Origin: Carposina sasakii
Taxonomy: Eukaryota; Arthropoda; Insecta; Lepidoptera; Carposinidae
Reading direction: 5' to 3'
DNA: 64,000 nt
Assembly: GCA_014607495.2 (NCBI GenBank)
Contig: CP053157.1
Coordinates: forward strand, 1,302,001 to 1,366,000
Below are positions 33,083 to 41,275 of this stretch, piece after piece. Every line of letters begins with the position of its first letter. Position 1 is the first letter of the stretch. The position numbers and the translations under genes were made by a program. The notes below the pieces were generated by a model, which ran no database searches, had not been told where the DNA came from, and saw nothing but the letters and a program-made list of their open reading frames with translations.

Positions 33083-36000
33083 GTAAGTTTAGTTTAGTAT
33101 TTTTAATAAAGAATTTTGTACCATATTATAATTGGCTTTTCAATAATATTTTTTTAAATTTGTTTAAACATACATTAATCAATATTTTTTACTATAAATA
33201 TGTTTTAAGAAATGAAAAAATTTTTCACCCGAGTGGGACTCGAACCAACGACCTCTCGCATTCCGTTCAGCGCTCTCACCAACTGAGCTACCTGGGTCAA
33301 TTAACTCGGATGACGAATTTGACCATCTCTTTTAAACTTTTATTCTTACATTACGTTTTTGGCAACGTTATTTTTTCATTTTCTACTTTAAAAAATTGCA
33401 TAATCGGGGGGCACGGTAGTGTCCCCGCCAAGTCGAGCGCGAAGCAAACACTGCCGTACCATCCTTTACTGGAACCATTTCGCCGCATTTTCAGGCCCCT
33501 ATTTGAGAATCTCTGGATAAGACCAGGACGCAGAAATTTTTCTCATCCAGTAAGCCATAATCACATACTTAAAATCCAAAATTTCAATTTAATTTAATTT
33601 AATTAAAAAAATCATTTAGTTCCGAAGTTAAGCAAAAGCAAAGTTTCGCATTTATGACACTCACTCATGATCATCAGAATAGAACTAGTACTTTCCATAA
33701 ACTCAGAGAGCGGAAATTTGGTACAGAGTTAGGGTTTAATGGCCACATAAAGGGAACACTATAAAAACTAGGATAATCGAAGATTTGGAGTACCTGGTGA
33801 CCCTGATTAGAAAATCTAGCGTAGTGGGACACATCTTCTAATTTAATCTAGCCTATAGCGACCCACTGCTGGGCGAATGCCTCTCCTTCTGCTTTTAATA
33901 CGCATATAAATAAAATTAAAGGAAATAAATCAATATGACCACGTTTCTACAAAAAGAAGTGAAATCCCACCAAAAACATTCTGTAATAAACTAGCCAAGT
34001 CTCGATGGAGCTGCTTGTTTATCTCTAAAAAGTAATGAAATCTAGACAAAGTCGTGCCAAGTCTAAGGTTCCTTACTGCGATTTCTTTAATATTATAGTT
34101 AATGTTGTGTGACTTGGCCGTTTTATACAGAATGTTTTTGGTGGAATACATATTTTCAGAAAACAACCAATCGTTTTAAATTTATCAAAACATTAGTTAC
34201 CCCTTTGGGACAAAGAAAAATGGGTAAGAAATGACTGAAATTTGACGGCCGCACCAAAGGTCCTGGGCTCGAATCCCGGCCGGTGCAAACTTTGATATGA
34301 TGAATATATGTTTCTGAGAATGTGTGTTTCTGAGTCATGGATGTTTATTATAAAAATCTATGCATTTAAATACCGTTGCTTAGTACGCACGTCCCACTTA
34401 GTGTGGGACCGGGTTAATGTGGGACCGGGTTAATGTGGGACCGGGTTAATGTGGGACCGGGTTAATGTGTTATGATGTATTTATTTATTTAATTCAAATG
34501 TTTCTCATAACATAGATACGTGGGATACATAGAGGGAACTGCCAACATAATAATGATCCGTGACCCTGAACTGATAAAGCGGATCACAGTCAAGGACTTC
34601 GATCACTTCGTAAACCATCGCCAGTTCGTTCCACCTGAAACTGATCCACTGTTTGGAGAAAGCGTCCTTATGTTGAAAGGTAAATCTATTAAAAGTACGT
34701 ATACTATACAGGGTGCTTTTTGATCGTCAACGTTTCACACACACTTGACACCATAATTTTCGCGCGATTAAAACATAAATTAATAAAAAAAAATTGACAA
34801 AAATAGAGAAGTATGCAAATCACAAGCCCAATTTTTCAGGAGCTATTCTGTTAAGACCCGAGAGGTAAGGGGTGAGTCTGCCGCCGCTTTTCGGGCACAA
34901 ATACAATAATCTAGCGACCGGTAACTAATCCAATGGGAAATATTTCCGAGCCATTCTAAATATGTATTATCAGCGTCAGAGCCTCGTCGGTTAAATATCA
35001 GGGTGCACCAGGGGCAGGTGAGGTTGATTAAGGTCCTAAGGTGTTAGTTGAACCCACTTACCTCACATTTTTACTACAAAATTTACTCTTTTTCAGATGA
35101 GAAATGGCGAGACATGAGGACGACGTTAAGTCCGGCCTTCACAGGGTCAAAGATGAGGCTTATGATGCCTTTCATGGAAGACATTAGCAGAAACATTGTG
35201 GAATACTTAAAAGGTAACATATTGTGAAATACTTGAAAGGTAACAGATTGTGAAATGCTTGAAAGGTAACAGATTGTGGAATACGTGAAAGGTAACAGAT
35301 TGTGGAATACGTGAAAGGTGATAGATTGTGGAATACGTGAAAGGTGATAGATTGTGGAATACGTGAAAGGTAACAGATTGTGAAATGCTTGAAAGGTAAC
35401 AGATTGTGAAATGCTTGATAGGAATATCCTTCCAGTAGGAGTACAAACATACATACGTATTAGGTGTCTTAGAACTGGGCTGTGTTCTTATAATGGGATA
35501 GCCATTACAGCAGTACCACAAAGAAAATCACATAGCCTAGCAGCTCAATAGGCATAGCAGAGCCTGAATAACACACGTAGTCATTATACAAGGTTGTAGT
35601 TATATAAATATTAGAACAGTCATTTTTTAAAGGAACAGTCATGGGTCAATAACCATCTGATTACAAAAGTGCATAATATAATAAATTAATAATCTTATCA
35701 TAAATAGGTACTTGCACTAACTTCTAACTAATATTGCTAAAAGTACTTAACATGTCAGTATTTATCGCTTTATAAACATTTATAACGAAATCATTCTCTT
35801 TGTCTCTCAGTATTTATTTTTATTATTTTCAAGTTCAGGATATTGATTTTTTTTTACATTTTCCACAGATTTTTTAAATAATAATTATGTAGGTATACGA
35901 AATCTTATAATACAATAAATCGTTAGAGGGTATAAATCTTAATGTCAGTAGGAATTACAATAATAATTATAATCCAATATAAGGTCAAGTCCTTAGAATT

Positions 36001-39000
36001 ATATCAGCCCATTCTCTATTAAAGCAAATAAATATTTATCTTTGTATAGTTAAAAAAAACTGCCATAATTAAAAACTTAATTCTAGATTGTTTCAAACTC
36101 AGTGAAAAAATAATTTTATTTCTTGAATAAATAAATTTTAAAAAATTATACACATAATGTTGATTCCCAGAGCATCAGTCAGAGGACATCGATGCCCAGG
36201 ACCTGGTCAGGAGGTACACCAATGACGTCATAGCATCAGCAGGCTTCGGTGTCCAGGTCAACTCCCTTAAGGACAGAGAGAATGAGTTCTACATCATGGG
36301 CAAAGATATCTTCAAATTTGACTTGAAGATGCAGATTAGTTTCTTCATCGCTGCCCAGTTTCCAGAGCTTACGAAGGTATCTAACATCATCTTTCTGTCC
36401 TTATGCCTATGTTTATGGGGTCGGCGCAATATGGTTTCTTTTAAAACCGGCTTCCTGCCTGACGCCAACTTTCCCGAGAATAGCTTAGAGACAGCTTTTC
36501 CGCGGAATGACTGAGAACCAACGCACAGCATAAACCGTTGATGTTCATCATTTACAGCCCTGAGAAGTCCACTGTTGGACATAGGCTTCCCCCAACAACC
36601 TCCACTCCGACCGGTCGGAAGCAGTCTGCATCCAACCGACGCCCGCGACGTTGGCCAGGTCGTCCGTCTACCTCGCGGGTGGCCTTCCCACGCTGCGTTT
36701 ACAGATACGTGGTATCCACTCTAGAACTTTCCGACTCCATCGGCCATCAGTTCTTCGAGCTATGTGCCCTGCCCATTGCCACTTCAGCTTGCTGGACCGT
36801 TGAGCAATGTCGGCGATCTTTGTACGTCTGCGGATGTCCTCATTTCTGATTCGATCATCTCTCCATCGCTCGCTGTGCGATCCTGAGCTTCTTTATGAGG
36901 CACATAGTTAGAGACCACGTCTCGGCACCGTAGGTCGTCACCGACAGCACCGCTGATTTTATCGACCTGAAACTTGGAGGGTGTTGTGCGATAAGAAAGG
37001 ATTTTTCAGAAATTCTCAAGGGGACTAGAAAATAGGAAATTTAAGTAGACGCGAACGAAGTCGCGGACGCCCGCTAGTCATTAAGATATACAGGGTGTAA
37101 TAGAAGTGGTATATTGAGCCCCGCTGTACATACGAGTATAACCTGTCTACAAATGGCAACATATAACATTAAAGACTACTTACCGATAGTATTATCTATC
37201 TAATTAGTAATATTAACCGATAAAAAAAATATAAAGGTATTTATATAGTAGGAATAGAATTAAATGACGCGACGCCTATTTTTATCACTAAAATGATAAA
37301 CTTTGTAATTAGATGACCCCTGATCAAAATTATTAAGTTGGTACACTGTACTGTAAAGGTATTTATTTACTACAATAATATTAATATATTTATCTCGATA
37401 TGAGACAAAATAAATGTCGTCACAGAATATACATAATAATATATAAAAAAACAGGTCATGTGTGAGTTGACTCGCACACCGTGGAGGGTTTCGTCTGGAG
37501 CGATCATATTTTTAAGTCATGTACGAGTAGTACAAATTAGACAATTTCAAATACTCGATATGTTGCTTGGGTTAGCATACCTATAGTAAAATTATTAGGA
37601 AATTAATTATTTGAGCTGTTATTTAAATGTTTGAGGAGTTAGTATAATCAGTTGTAAAAAAAATATGGGTAGTCGGGTAAAAACTAGGGGATTTACTGTG
37701 GGACAAGGTTAATGTATTCTGTAGTTTGTGAATATATATTATTTATTTAAGGAGGAATCACCTTGTATTTCGTGTCGTGATGATAAGAATATATTTTTAG
37801 AAACTGGGCCTGCCAATGTTCTCGAATAAGATGGAGAAGTTTTTAAAGAAGATGGTCAGTTCCACAATGGAGTACCGGATACAGAATAATGTGGAAAGAC
37901 CAGATATGATCCAACTCCTCATTGAAGCTAGTAAAGGTATGACGCGTGTTAAGGAACGAAAAAAGGAAAAAAAATAATAGCACCATCTTTTATCTGCCCG
38001 TGGGTATTGTTGGAGGCGATGAAGGGTTTTCAAGAGAGGGGTGCAGCGGCTCTCGTGTTACTACAACATAGTCTAAAAATCACACTGCAGTTACCAACCC
38101 GCTTGCCCAGCGTGTGGCTATGGGCCTAAGCCCATGCTCTTTGGCAGTAGCCTTGTGGCGTGCCTAGGGGAGACCTACGTCCAGCAGTGGACTGCAAAAG
38201 GCTGATGTGTGTTATGTGACACAAATCGGGATTGACTTTGGCCTTTTTTAGGGCTCAAATTTGATGTTCCTTTTTCATTTTCTATTGAAATAAAAAATCG
38301 ATACACACAGTCACACCATAAGTATCCCCCAAAGAGGTTGGGTAGAAGTGTGCAATTTATAAAGTCGGTACAATATTTACAAATGCTATGTATAACAAGT
38401 AGCGAATTCAAGCCAAAAAACAAATTTTTAAATAGAATTCTTATCATCTTACATAGTTTATTTTATTATTATTAATCTTATTTTCAGGTACACTAAAATC
38501 AGAGAAGGATGATAAAGAAAAAATAGGTTTTGCTACAGTCGACGAGGGACTAGAAAATCATACTGTAACGAGAAGTAAGTTTCTTGGATGTTTAAACAAA
38601 AATTGTTCTAAAATGTTAATCTAACCCTCGAGATTAAGGTCACAAGTGTGTGCATCACAGGTGCACTCTCTATTTCCCCACTGTCATAGTTAAATAGAAA
38701 AAAAAGTACATAAAACAATGTTATATCTTTTGTAAAATTTACAAAAACACATGAAGAAAAATGTTTTTCAACTAAGTTAGTACGTGTAGCTGGACGTAAG
38801 CTTTTTCTAAAATCGGTAATTTTAAAATTTCAGAATGGACCCAAGATCAGCTAGCAGCTCAAGTATTCATATTCTTCGTAGCAGGTTACGAGAGCTCTGC
38901 CAATGGCCTCATAATGTGCATCCACGAGCTGGCCATCAACCCTAAAGTTCAAGAACAATTGTACCAGGAGGTCATGACGTTCAAGGAGAAATACGGAAAA

Positions 39001-41024
39001 CTTACATACGACAATCTTCAGGAGTTGAAATACTTGGATTGCGTTCTTAATGGTAATTACAACTTAAGAACTAATACCACAATTAAAATTAAAAAATAAT
39101 AATATAATGAACGTCAGTTACATACTGTATCTTCCTTTGTATTTTGGGTAGCGGTCTATGTCATGCATGACAAAATAGATCTTTAAATAGGTACCGCATT
39201 TCCCGCTCTCCTGCACATCATGGGAAGAAAGACATGTCTGCAGAGTACATTATTTTCGTGCGCGGTGAGCTCAATCCAGGCACTTCGAATAACAAAACAA
39301 CATTATAGGTACATTAACAATGAAACTAGGGCATGTCAGAAAATTTCAGCTTTAGTTTCCTAGAAGTGCGGTGTTCTATAGCGCCTGCAAAACCACGCCC
39401 TCTTTACGGTGCCGACATGTGCAATGTTCCTTTAAGGCCGCTATTTGACGGCACCGCTATCCTAGGAAAGCATAACTTATGAAACCCTCTTACAGAGACT
39501 CTACGGAAGTGGTCGCCAGCCATTATCCTGGATCGAGTTTGCTCCAAGCCTTACGAGCTACCTCCGAGTTCGGAAGGTGCAAAACCATATCGTGTATGTA
39601 CTGAAGAATGAAGTACTTATAATATTTATAAATAAATAAATATTCACACACTTCACATTGACTTAGTTCCATATTAATATCCTTAAAGTCTTGTATCGTG
39701 AATGATAAAAACTTCCATGACATATCCATTCCATTCATCATAATAAAAATGTTTGCACCTACCGGGACTCGAACCCAAGACCTAAGGCGTCGCAGGCAGG
39801 ACCACTACCAACTACACCAATCGGCCGTCAAATTCATATTTCTTTTACATTATTCTGCTTGAGCTGATGCTTACTAGTATATATCAGCTACATCTTCTGT
39901 GCATGTCGTAAGAGTCGACAGAAACTCGGGCATTCTCTCAGCTACCAACTTGCCTTTCAACATCTATCCGCCCTATGCTAAACGTGGCTATGGGATATAT
40001 TTTGTGATCTTGCAGTGCTACCTCATATCGTTGACACAGCCGTGTGTGTATATTTATTTCAGCTTCAAAAGGGCGACATCGTGTACAACTGTGTGAACTC
40101 AATTCACATGGACCCTGAACACTACCCCGACCCTGAGCAGTTCAACCCCGACCGATTTTCAGATGGAAATAAACATAATATCAAGCCTTTCACATTCATG
40201 CCTTTTGGTATTGGACCTCGAAATTGCATAGGTAAGGTATTGAAAGGGATATATTTGTATGTTATTTAGATATTATATGAATGAGATGGAGAACTGGCCG
40301 CTTATGTATACCTAGTACACCGGACTTGCTACTTCTAGCCATTTTCACCTGACTGCGTCAGAAGGAGGGTTATGTTTTTGAAGGGTTTGTATGTATGTAA
40401 GTTTGTATACATGTATACTTCTTTGGCACACCCTAGAGCCTAAACGGCTTTTTGCATTTGACCTTTAGAGATATCATCAGATTTGTCTTACTCGTAATAG
40501 TGCGAATGACACTGGGTCAAAACGTTACACTTAAAAAAAATCCAATGATGTTATCAAAATAATTATTTTTATTGCCTATATATGAGTGAGATGGAGAACT
40601 GGCCGGTTATGTATACCTGGTACACCGGACTTGCCACTTCTAGCCTTGTTCACCTGCCTGTGCTGATGCGGGGATGCAGCTATCTCCTTCCGTGCATGTC
40701 GTAAAAGTCGACTAAGAAACTCGGGCGTTCTCTCAGAGGATAAGCTAGCAACTTGTCACATCTGTACCTCCTTTACTTAACGTGACTGTGAGATCTCCTT
40801 TATTTATATCGTTAGATTTATGTAGTTTCAGCCGTATACTTTTATTCCATTTCTCAGCTTCAAGATTCGCACTGATGGAGATAAAGGTGTTGCTCTTCAA
40901 CATGATAGCCAACTTTAAGCTGGTGAAGACGGCTAAGACCGCTTCACCCATCGCTCTGCAGCCTGGTGGATTCAACATCGCTGCCAAAGGAGGCACTTGG
41001 ATACAATTTGAAGCTAGGACATAG
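32874..41024 (+). CDS. Cytochrome P450, CYP9 family (10 exons, 523 aa, complete)
   Basis: Exons are 32874-33082, 34516-34679, 35097-35213, 36171-36376, 37801-37936, 38488-38574, 38834-39052, 39496-39593, 40063-40231 and 40858-41022 plus the stop codon to 41024. All nine introns are GT..AG and the phases agree, giving 1572 nt including TAG. Visible landmarks are a hydrophobic anchor at residues 2-20, the proline hinge PGVPIFGN at 37-44, C-helix W128xxxR132, I-helix AGYESS at 323-328, K-helix E380TLR383, meander FNPDRF at 439-444 and heme ligand Cys467 in FGIGPRNC. The segment WRDMRTTLSPAFTGSKMR is typical of insect CYP9, and 523 aa is close to the usual length of about 530. By family knowledge it is an ER-bound, NADPH-P450-reductase-dependent monooxygenase of clan 3, often tied to detoxification of plant compounds and insecticides. 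Subfamily (CYP9A or another) and substrate cannot be told from sequence reading. The start ATG has A at -3 and directly precedes the anchor. No second P450 copy lies in the window. Confidence 0.95.
33214..33395 (-). mobile_element. SINE1 (tRNA-derived) in intron 1
   Basis: On the minus strand it reads as a tRNA-like head with box A TAGCTCAGTTGGTGAGAGCG and box B GGTTCGAGTCC, followed by CACTCGGGTGAA and an A/T-rich tail. The shared flank CATCCGAGTTAATTGACC links it to the copies at 51368, 55390, 56508 and 58079. It is not a functional tRNA gene, since the acceptor stem does not close. Confidence 0.85.
34240..34500 (+). mobile_element. SINE2 (tRNA-derived) in intron 1
   Basis: The tRNA-like head keeps box B (GGGCTCGAATCCCGG) and is followed by GGTGCAAACTTTGATATGAT and the GAGTCATGGATGTTT body shared with copies at 7952, 18045, 39612, 46800, 51870 and 61861. 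The TGTGGGACC tail has been amplified into a 16-bp tandem repeat. The element ends about 16 bp before exon 2. Confidence 0.8.
34403..34466 (+). repeat. 16-bp tandem repeat, four perfect copies
   Basis: GTGGGACCGGGTTAAT is repeated four times without a mismatch, 50 bp upstream of the exon 2 acceptor. The unit derives from the conserved SINE2 tail, which is single-copy in the other copies in this window. Confidence 0.95.
34516..34679 (+). CDS. CYP9 exon 2 (residues 70-124)
   Basis: The acceptor ATAG is at 34512-34515. The exon completes codon 70 (Lys) and encodes YVGYIEGTANIIMIRDPEL, the strands and helix B region of the P450 fold, and then the RDPELIKRI and FVNHR blocks seen in CYP9 proteins. 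It ends one base into codon 125 before GTAAAT. Confidence 0.94.
34707..34798 (+). mobile_element. Family B MITE, internally deleted, in intron 2
   Basis: It begins TACAGGGTGCTTTTTGATCG and continues with TCAACGTTTC, matching the left end of the family B copies at 10501 and 27063. After about 30 bases it jumps to the inner part (CACTTGACACCATAATTTTC) and ends in an A-rich run. The middle and right end are missing. Confidence 0.65.
34970..35045. mobile_element. SINE fragment in intron 2
   Basis: GCGTCAGAGCCTCGTCGG, then TATCAGGGTGCACCAGGGGC and AGGTGAGGTTGA also occur, with substitutions, at about 31620-31680. This shows a dispersed SINE-like repeat. Its full extent is unclear. Confidence 0.5.
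35097..35213 (+). CDS. CYP9 exon 3 (residues 125-163, C-helix)
   Basis: The acceptor is TTTTTCAG ending at 35096. It encodes the C-helix W128xxxR132, whose Arg normally contacts a heme propionate, followed by LSPAFTGSKMR. The donor GTAACA at 35214 is the first of eight near-identical donors spaced 26 bp apart. Reading through it reaches an in-frame TGA at 35225-35227, so only the first donor keeps the protein frame. Confidence 0.95.
35195..35421 (+). repeat. 26-bp tandem array duplicating the exon 3 splice donor
   Basis: It starts in coding sequence (ATTGTGGAATAC, residues IVEY) and runs into intron 3. GT donors preceded by AAAG recur at 35214, 35240, 35266, 35292, 35318, 35344, 35370 and 35396, exactly 26 bp apart. 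A ninth, decayed unit reads AGGAAT. Six donors are GTAACA and two are GTGATA. Because 26 is not a multiple of 3, and TGA at 35225 is in frame, use of any downstream donor would truncate the protein. Confidence 0.95.
36171..36376 (+). CDS. CYP9 exon 4 (residues 164-232)
   Basis: The acceptor is TTCCCAG ending at 36170. It encodes the D to F helix region, including YTNDVIASAGFGVQVNSL, a block well conserved in insect clan 3 P450s, and ends in phase 0 at a GTATCT donor. The open frame continuing beyond 36376 is intron sequence. Confidence 0.94.
36548..36960 (-). pseudogene. RTE-type LINE ORF2 C-terminal fragment, antisense in intron 4
   Basis: Minus-strand translation gives KLKWQWAGHIARRTDGRWSR, then KVLEW, SVGRPPAR, WMQTASDRSEWRLLGEAYVQ and a TGA at 36548-36550. 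This is the well-known C-terminal block of lepidopteran RTE-like endonuclease/reverse transcriptases. Upstream it reads TYGAETWSLTM. The frame is broken: the Trp after PPAR is a stop and there is a frameshift and deletion near RAMER. It is a 5'-truncated dead copy within the P450 intron. Confidence 0.85.
36985..37078 (+). mobile_element. Helitron-like 3' end fragment in intron 4
   Basis: GACGCGAACGAAGTCGCGGA followed by CGCCCGCTAGT is the lepidopteran Helitron-like (Lep1-type) terminal pattern with a short GC-rich hairpin and a CTAGT end. The 5' limit is not visible. Confidence 0.55.
37089..37125 (+). mobile_element. Family C MITE end fragment in intron 4
   Basis: TACAGGGTGTAATAGAAGTG followed by GTATATTGAGC resembles one terminus of the family C palindromic MITE. 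The other terminus was not found nearby. Confidence 0.45.
37681..37745 (+). mobile_element. SINE2 tail fragment in intron 4
   Basis: TGTGGGACAAGGTTAATGTA and the following TGTGAATATATATTATTTAT match the 3' tail of SINE2. No tRNA-like head remains. Confidence 0.5.
37801..37936 (+). CDS. CYP9 exon 5 (residues 233-277)
   Basis: The acceptor TATTTTTAG ends at 37800 and the exon is entered in phase 0. It encodes KLGLPMFSNKMEKFLKKMV and then ERPDMIQLLIEASKG, the G to H helix region with the usual D-(M/L)-(I/L)-Q/N-LL block. The donor is GTATGA and leaves one base of codon 278. Confidence 0.93.
37991..38205 (+). mobile_element. Family A repeat in intron 5
   Basis: It contains TGCCCGTGGGTATTG, a GGTGCAGCGGC block, ACCAACCCGCTTGCCCAGCG, and at its end TACGTCCAGCAGTGGACTGC then AAAAGGCTGATG. 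The last part reads as YVQQWT, like the end of an RTE ORF, which suggests a non-autonomous element using RTE machinery. It fills roughly 40% of intron 5. Confidence 0.75.
38488..38574 (+). CDS. CYP9 exon 6 (residues 278-306, linker)
   Basis: This short exon after TTTTCAG encodes a charged linker (TLKSEKDDKEKIGFATVDEG) ahead of the I-helix. Such linkers vary in length and sequence among CYP9 members. The donor GTAAGT follows at 38575. It is supported mainly by phase continuity with both neighbours. Confidence 0.9.
38834..39052 (+). CDS. CYP9 exon 7 (residues 307-379, I-helix)
   Basis: The acceptor is ATTTCAG. It encodes KWTQDQLAAQVFIFFVAGYE followed by SSANG, that is, the I-helix oxygen-activation motif (A/G)Gx(E/D)T(T/S) in the form AGYESS, with Ser327 where Thr is usual. 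HELAINPKVQEQLYQEV (J-helix) and the run into the K-helix follow. It ends one base into the Glu380 codon, before GTAATT. Confidence 0.95.
39400..39482. repeat. Dispersed repeat abutting the exon 8 acceptor
   Basis: GGTGCCGACATGTGCAATGT through TGACGGCACCGCTATCCTAG recurs at 22170-22235, and its GGCACCGTAAAG part recurs near 26128. It occupies the last 90 bases of intron 7 and stops about 14 bp before the exon 8 acceptor. Confidence 0.55.
39496..39593 (+). CDS. CYP9 exon 8 (residues 380-412, ExxR)
   Basis: This 98-bp exon has an acceptor TTACAG at 39490-39495. It completes Glu380 and gives ETLRKWSPAIILDRVC, holding the invariant K-helix ExxR pair, then KPYELPPSSEGAKPYR, typical of CYP9. The donor GTATGT is at 39594 and the phase is 0. 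Without this exon the protein would lack the ExxR motif. Confidence 0.93.
39612..39835 (-). mobile_element. SINE2 antisense in intron 8
   Basis: Read on the minus strand: CGGCCGATTGGTGTAGTTGG (box A region), a B box in GGTTCGAGTCCCGG, GTAGGTGCAAACATTTTTAT and the tail toward 39612. The nearly complete element begins only about 18 bp after the exon 8 donor and takes up almost half of intron 8. Confidence 0.85.
39855..39992 (-). mobile_element. Family E repeat in intron 8
   Basis: GTGCATGTCGTAAGAGTCGA, then AACTCGGGCATTCTCTCAG and CTATGCTAAACGTGGCTATG match the family E copies at 29630 and 40655. It follows the antisense SINE2 directly. Confidence 0.7.
40063..40231 (+). CDS. CYP9 exon 9 (residues 413-468, heme ligand)
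   Basis: The acceptor is TTTATTTCAG. It encodes LQKGDIVYNCVNSIHMDPEH, the meander FNPDRF and FMPFGIGPRNCI with the axial thiolate Cys467. The donor GTAAGG follows one base into codon 469. The alternative of reading on through GGT AAG would put the last exon out of frame. Confidence 0.95.
40274..40655 (+). repeat. Direct repeat pair of about 77 bp in intron 9
   Basis: 40274-40351 and 40579-40655 match closely: GAGATGGAGAACTGGCCG, ATGTATACCT, TACACCGGACTTGC and CACTTCTAGCC. About 230 bp lie between them, containing another dispersed repeat (CACCCTAGAGCCTAAACGGC). It could be a local duplication or two insertions of one unit. Confidence 0.8.
40655..40800 (-). mobile_element. Family E repeat in intron 9
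   Basis: TGCTGATGCGGGGATGCAGC, CCGTGCATGTCGTAAAAGTC, AACTCGGGCGTTCTCTCAG and AACGTGACTGTGAGATCTCC form a near full-length copy ending about 57 bp before exon 10. Confidence 0.75.
40858..41024 (+). CDS. CYP9 exon 10 (residues 469-523 and stop)
   Basis: The acceptor is TTTCTCAG. Codon 469 is G from exon 9 plus CT, so it reads Ala, followed by SRFALMEIKVLLFNMIANFK (L-helix) and the C-terminal GGFNIAAKGGTWIQFE loop that usually lines the active site (SRS6). TAG is at 41022-41024. The family consensus after the Cys is usually Ile-Gly, and here it is Ile-Ala. Confidence 0.94.
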
Positions 41025-41130
41025 AGTAACGAAAGGAGGATATGGAATACGAAAAGAAGGAGAAAGTTGACTAAAATTTAAATGCAGGGGTGTATTATGA
41101 GAAAACCTTTAAGAATTTAGCCTACTATAC

Positions 41131-41275
41131 AGAATCTTTTCACAAAAATTGAGATTTGATATCACATATTTATTTTTTAAGATTGTATGAAAATTGTTGT
41201 TCAGCGATTTCTCTACTATACTTTATGGAAAAATATACATGTGATTTTGAGTCCCATTTTGTGTTATAAGGTAGT
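41131..41275. mobile_element. Family C MITE fragment downstream of CYP9
   Basis: TTTTCACAAAAATTGAGATT, TATCACATATTTATTTTTTA, GATTGTATGAAAATTG and ATACATGTGATTTTGAGTCC are the inner halves of family C without the terminal TACAGGGTG. It may lie within the 3' UTR. Confidence 0.6.

Noticed and set aside
33043..33597. A 184-codon open frame overlapping exon 1 of the P450
   Set aside because: It is in another frame, runs into intron 1 and contains the antisense SINE1. The true exon ends at the GTAAGT donor at 33083.
34403..34466. CRISPR-like regular repeats
   Set aside because: The 16-bp units are directly adjacent with no spacers, and the window is eukaryotic. This is a minisatellite.
35083..35521. 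Three long overlapping minus-strand frames
   Set aside because: They arise because a 26-bp tandem repeat lets all frames stay open. They have no start context or family match.
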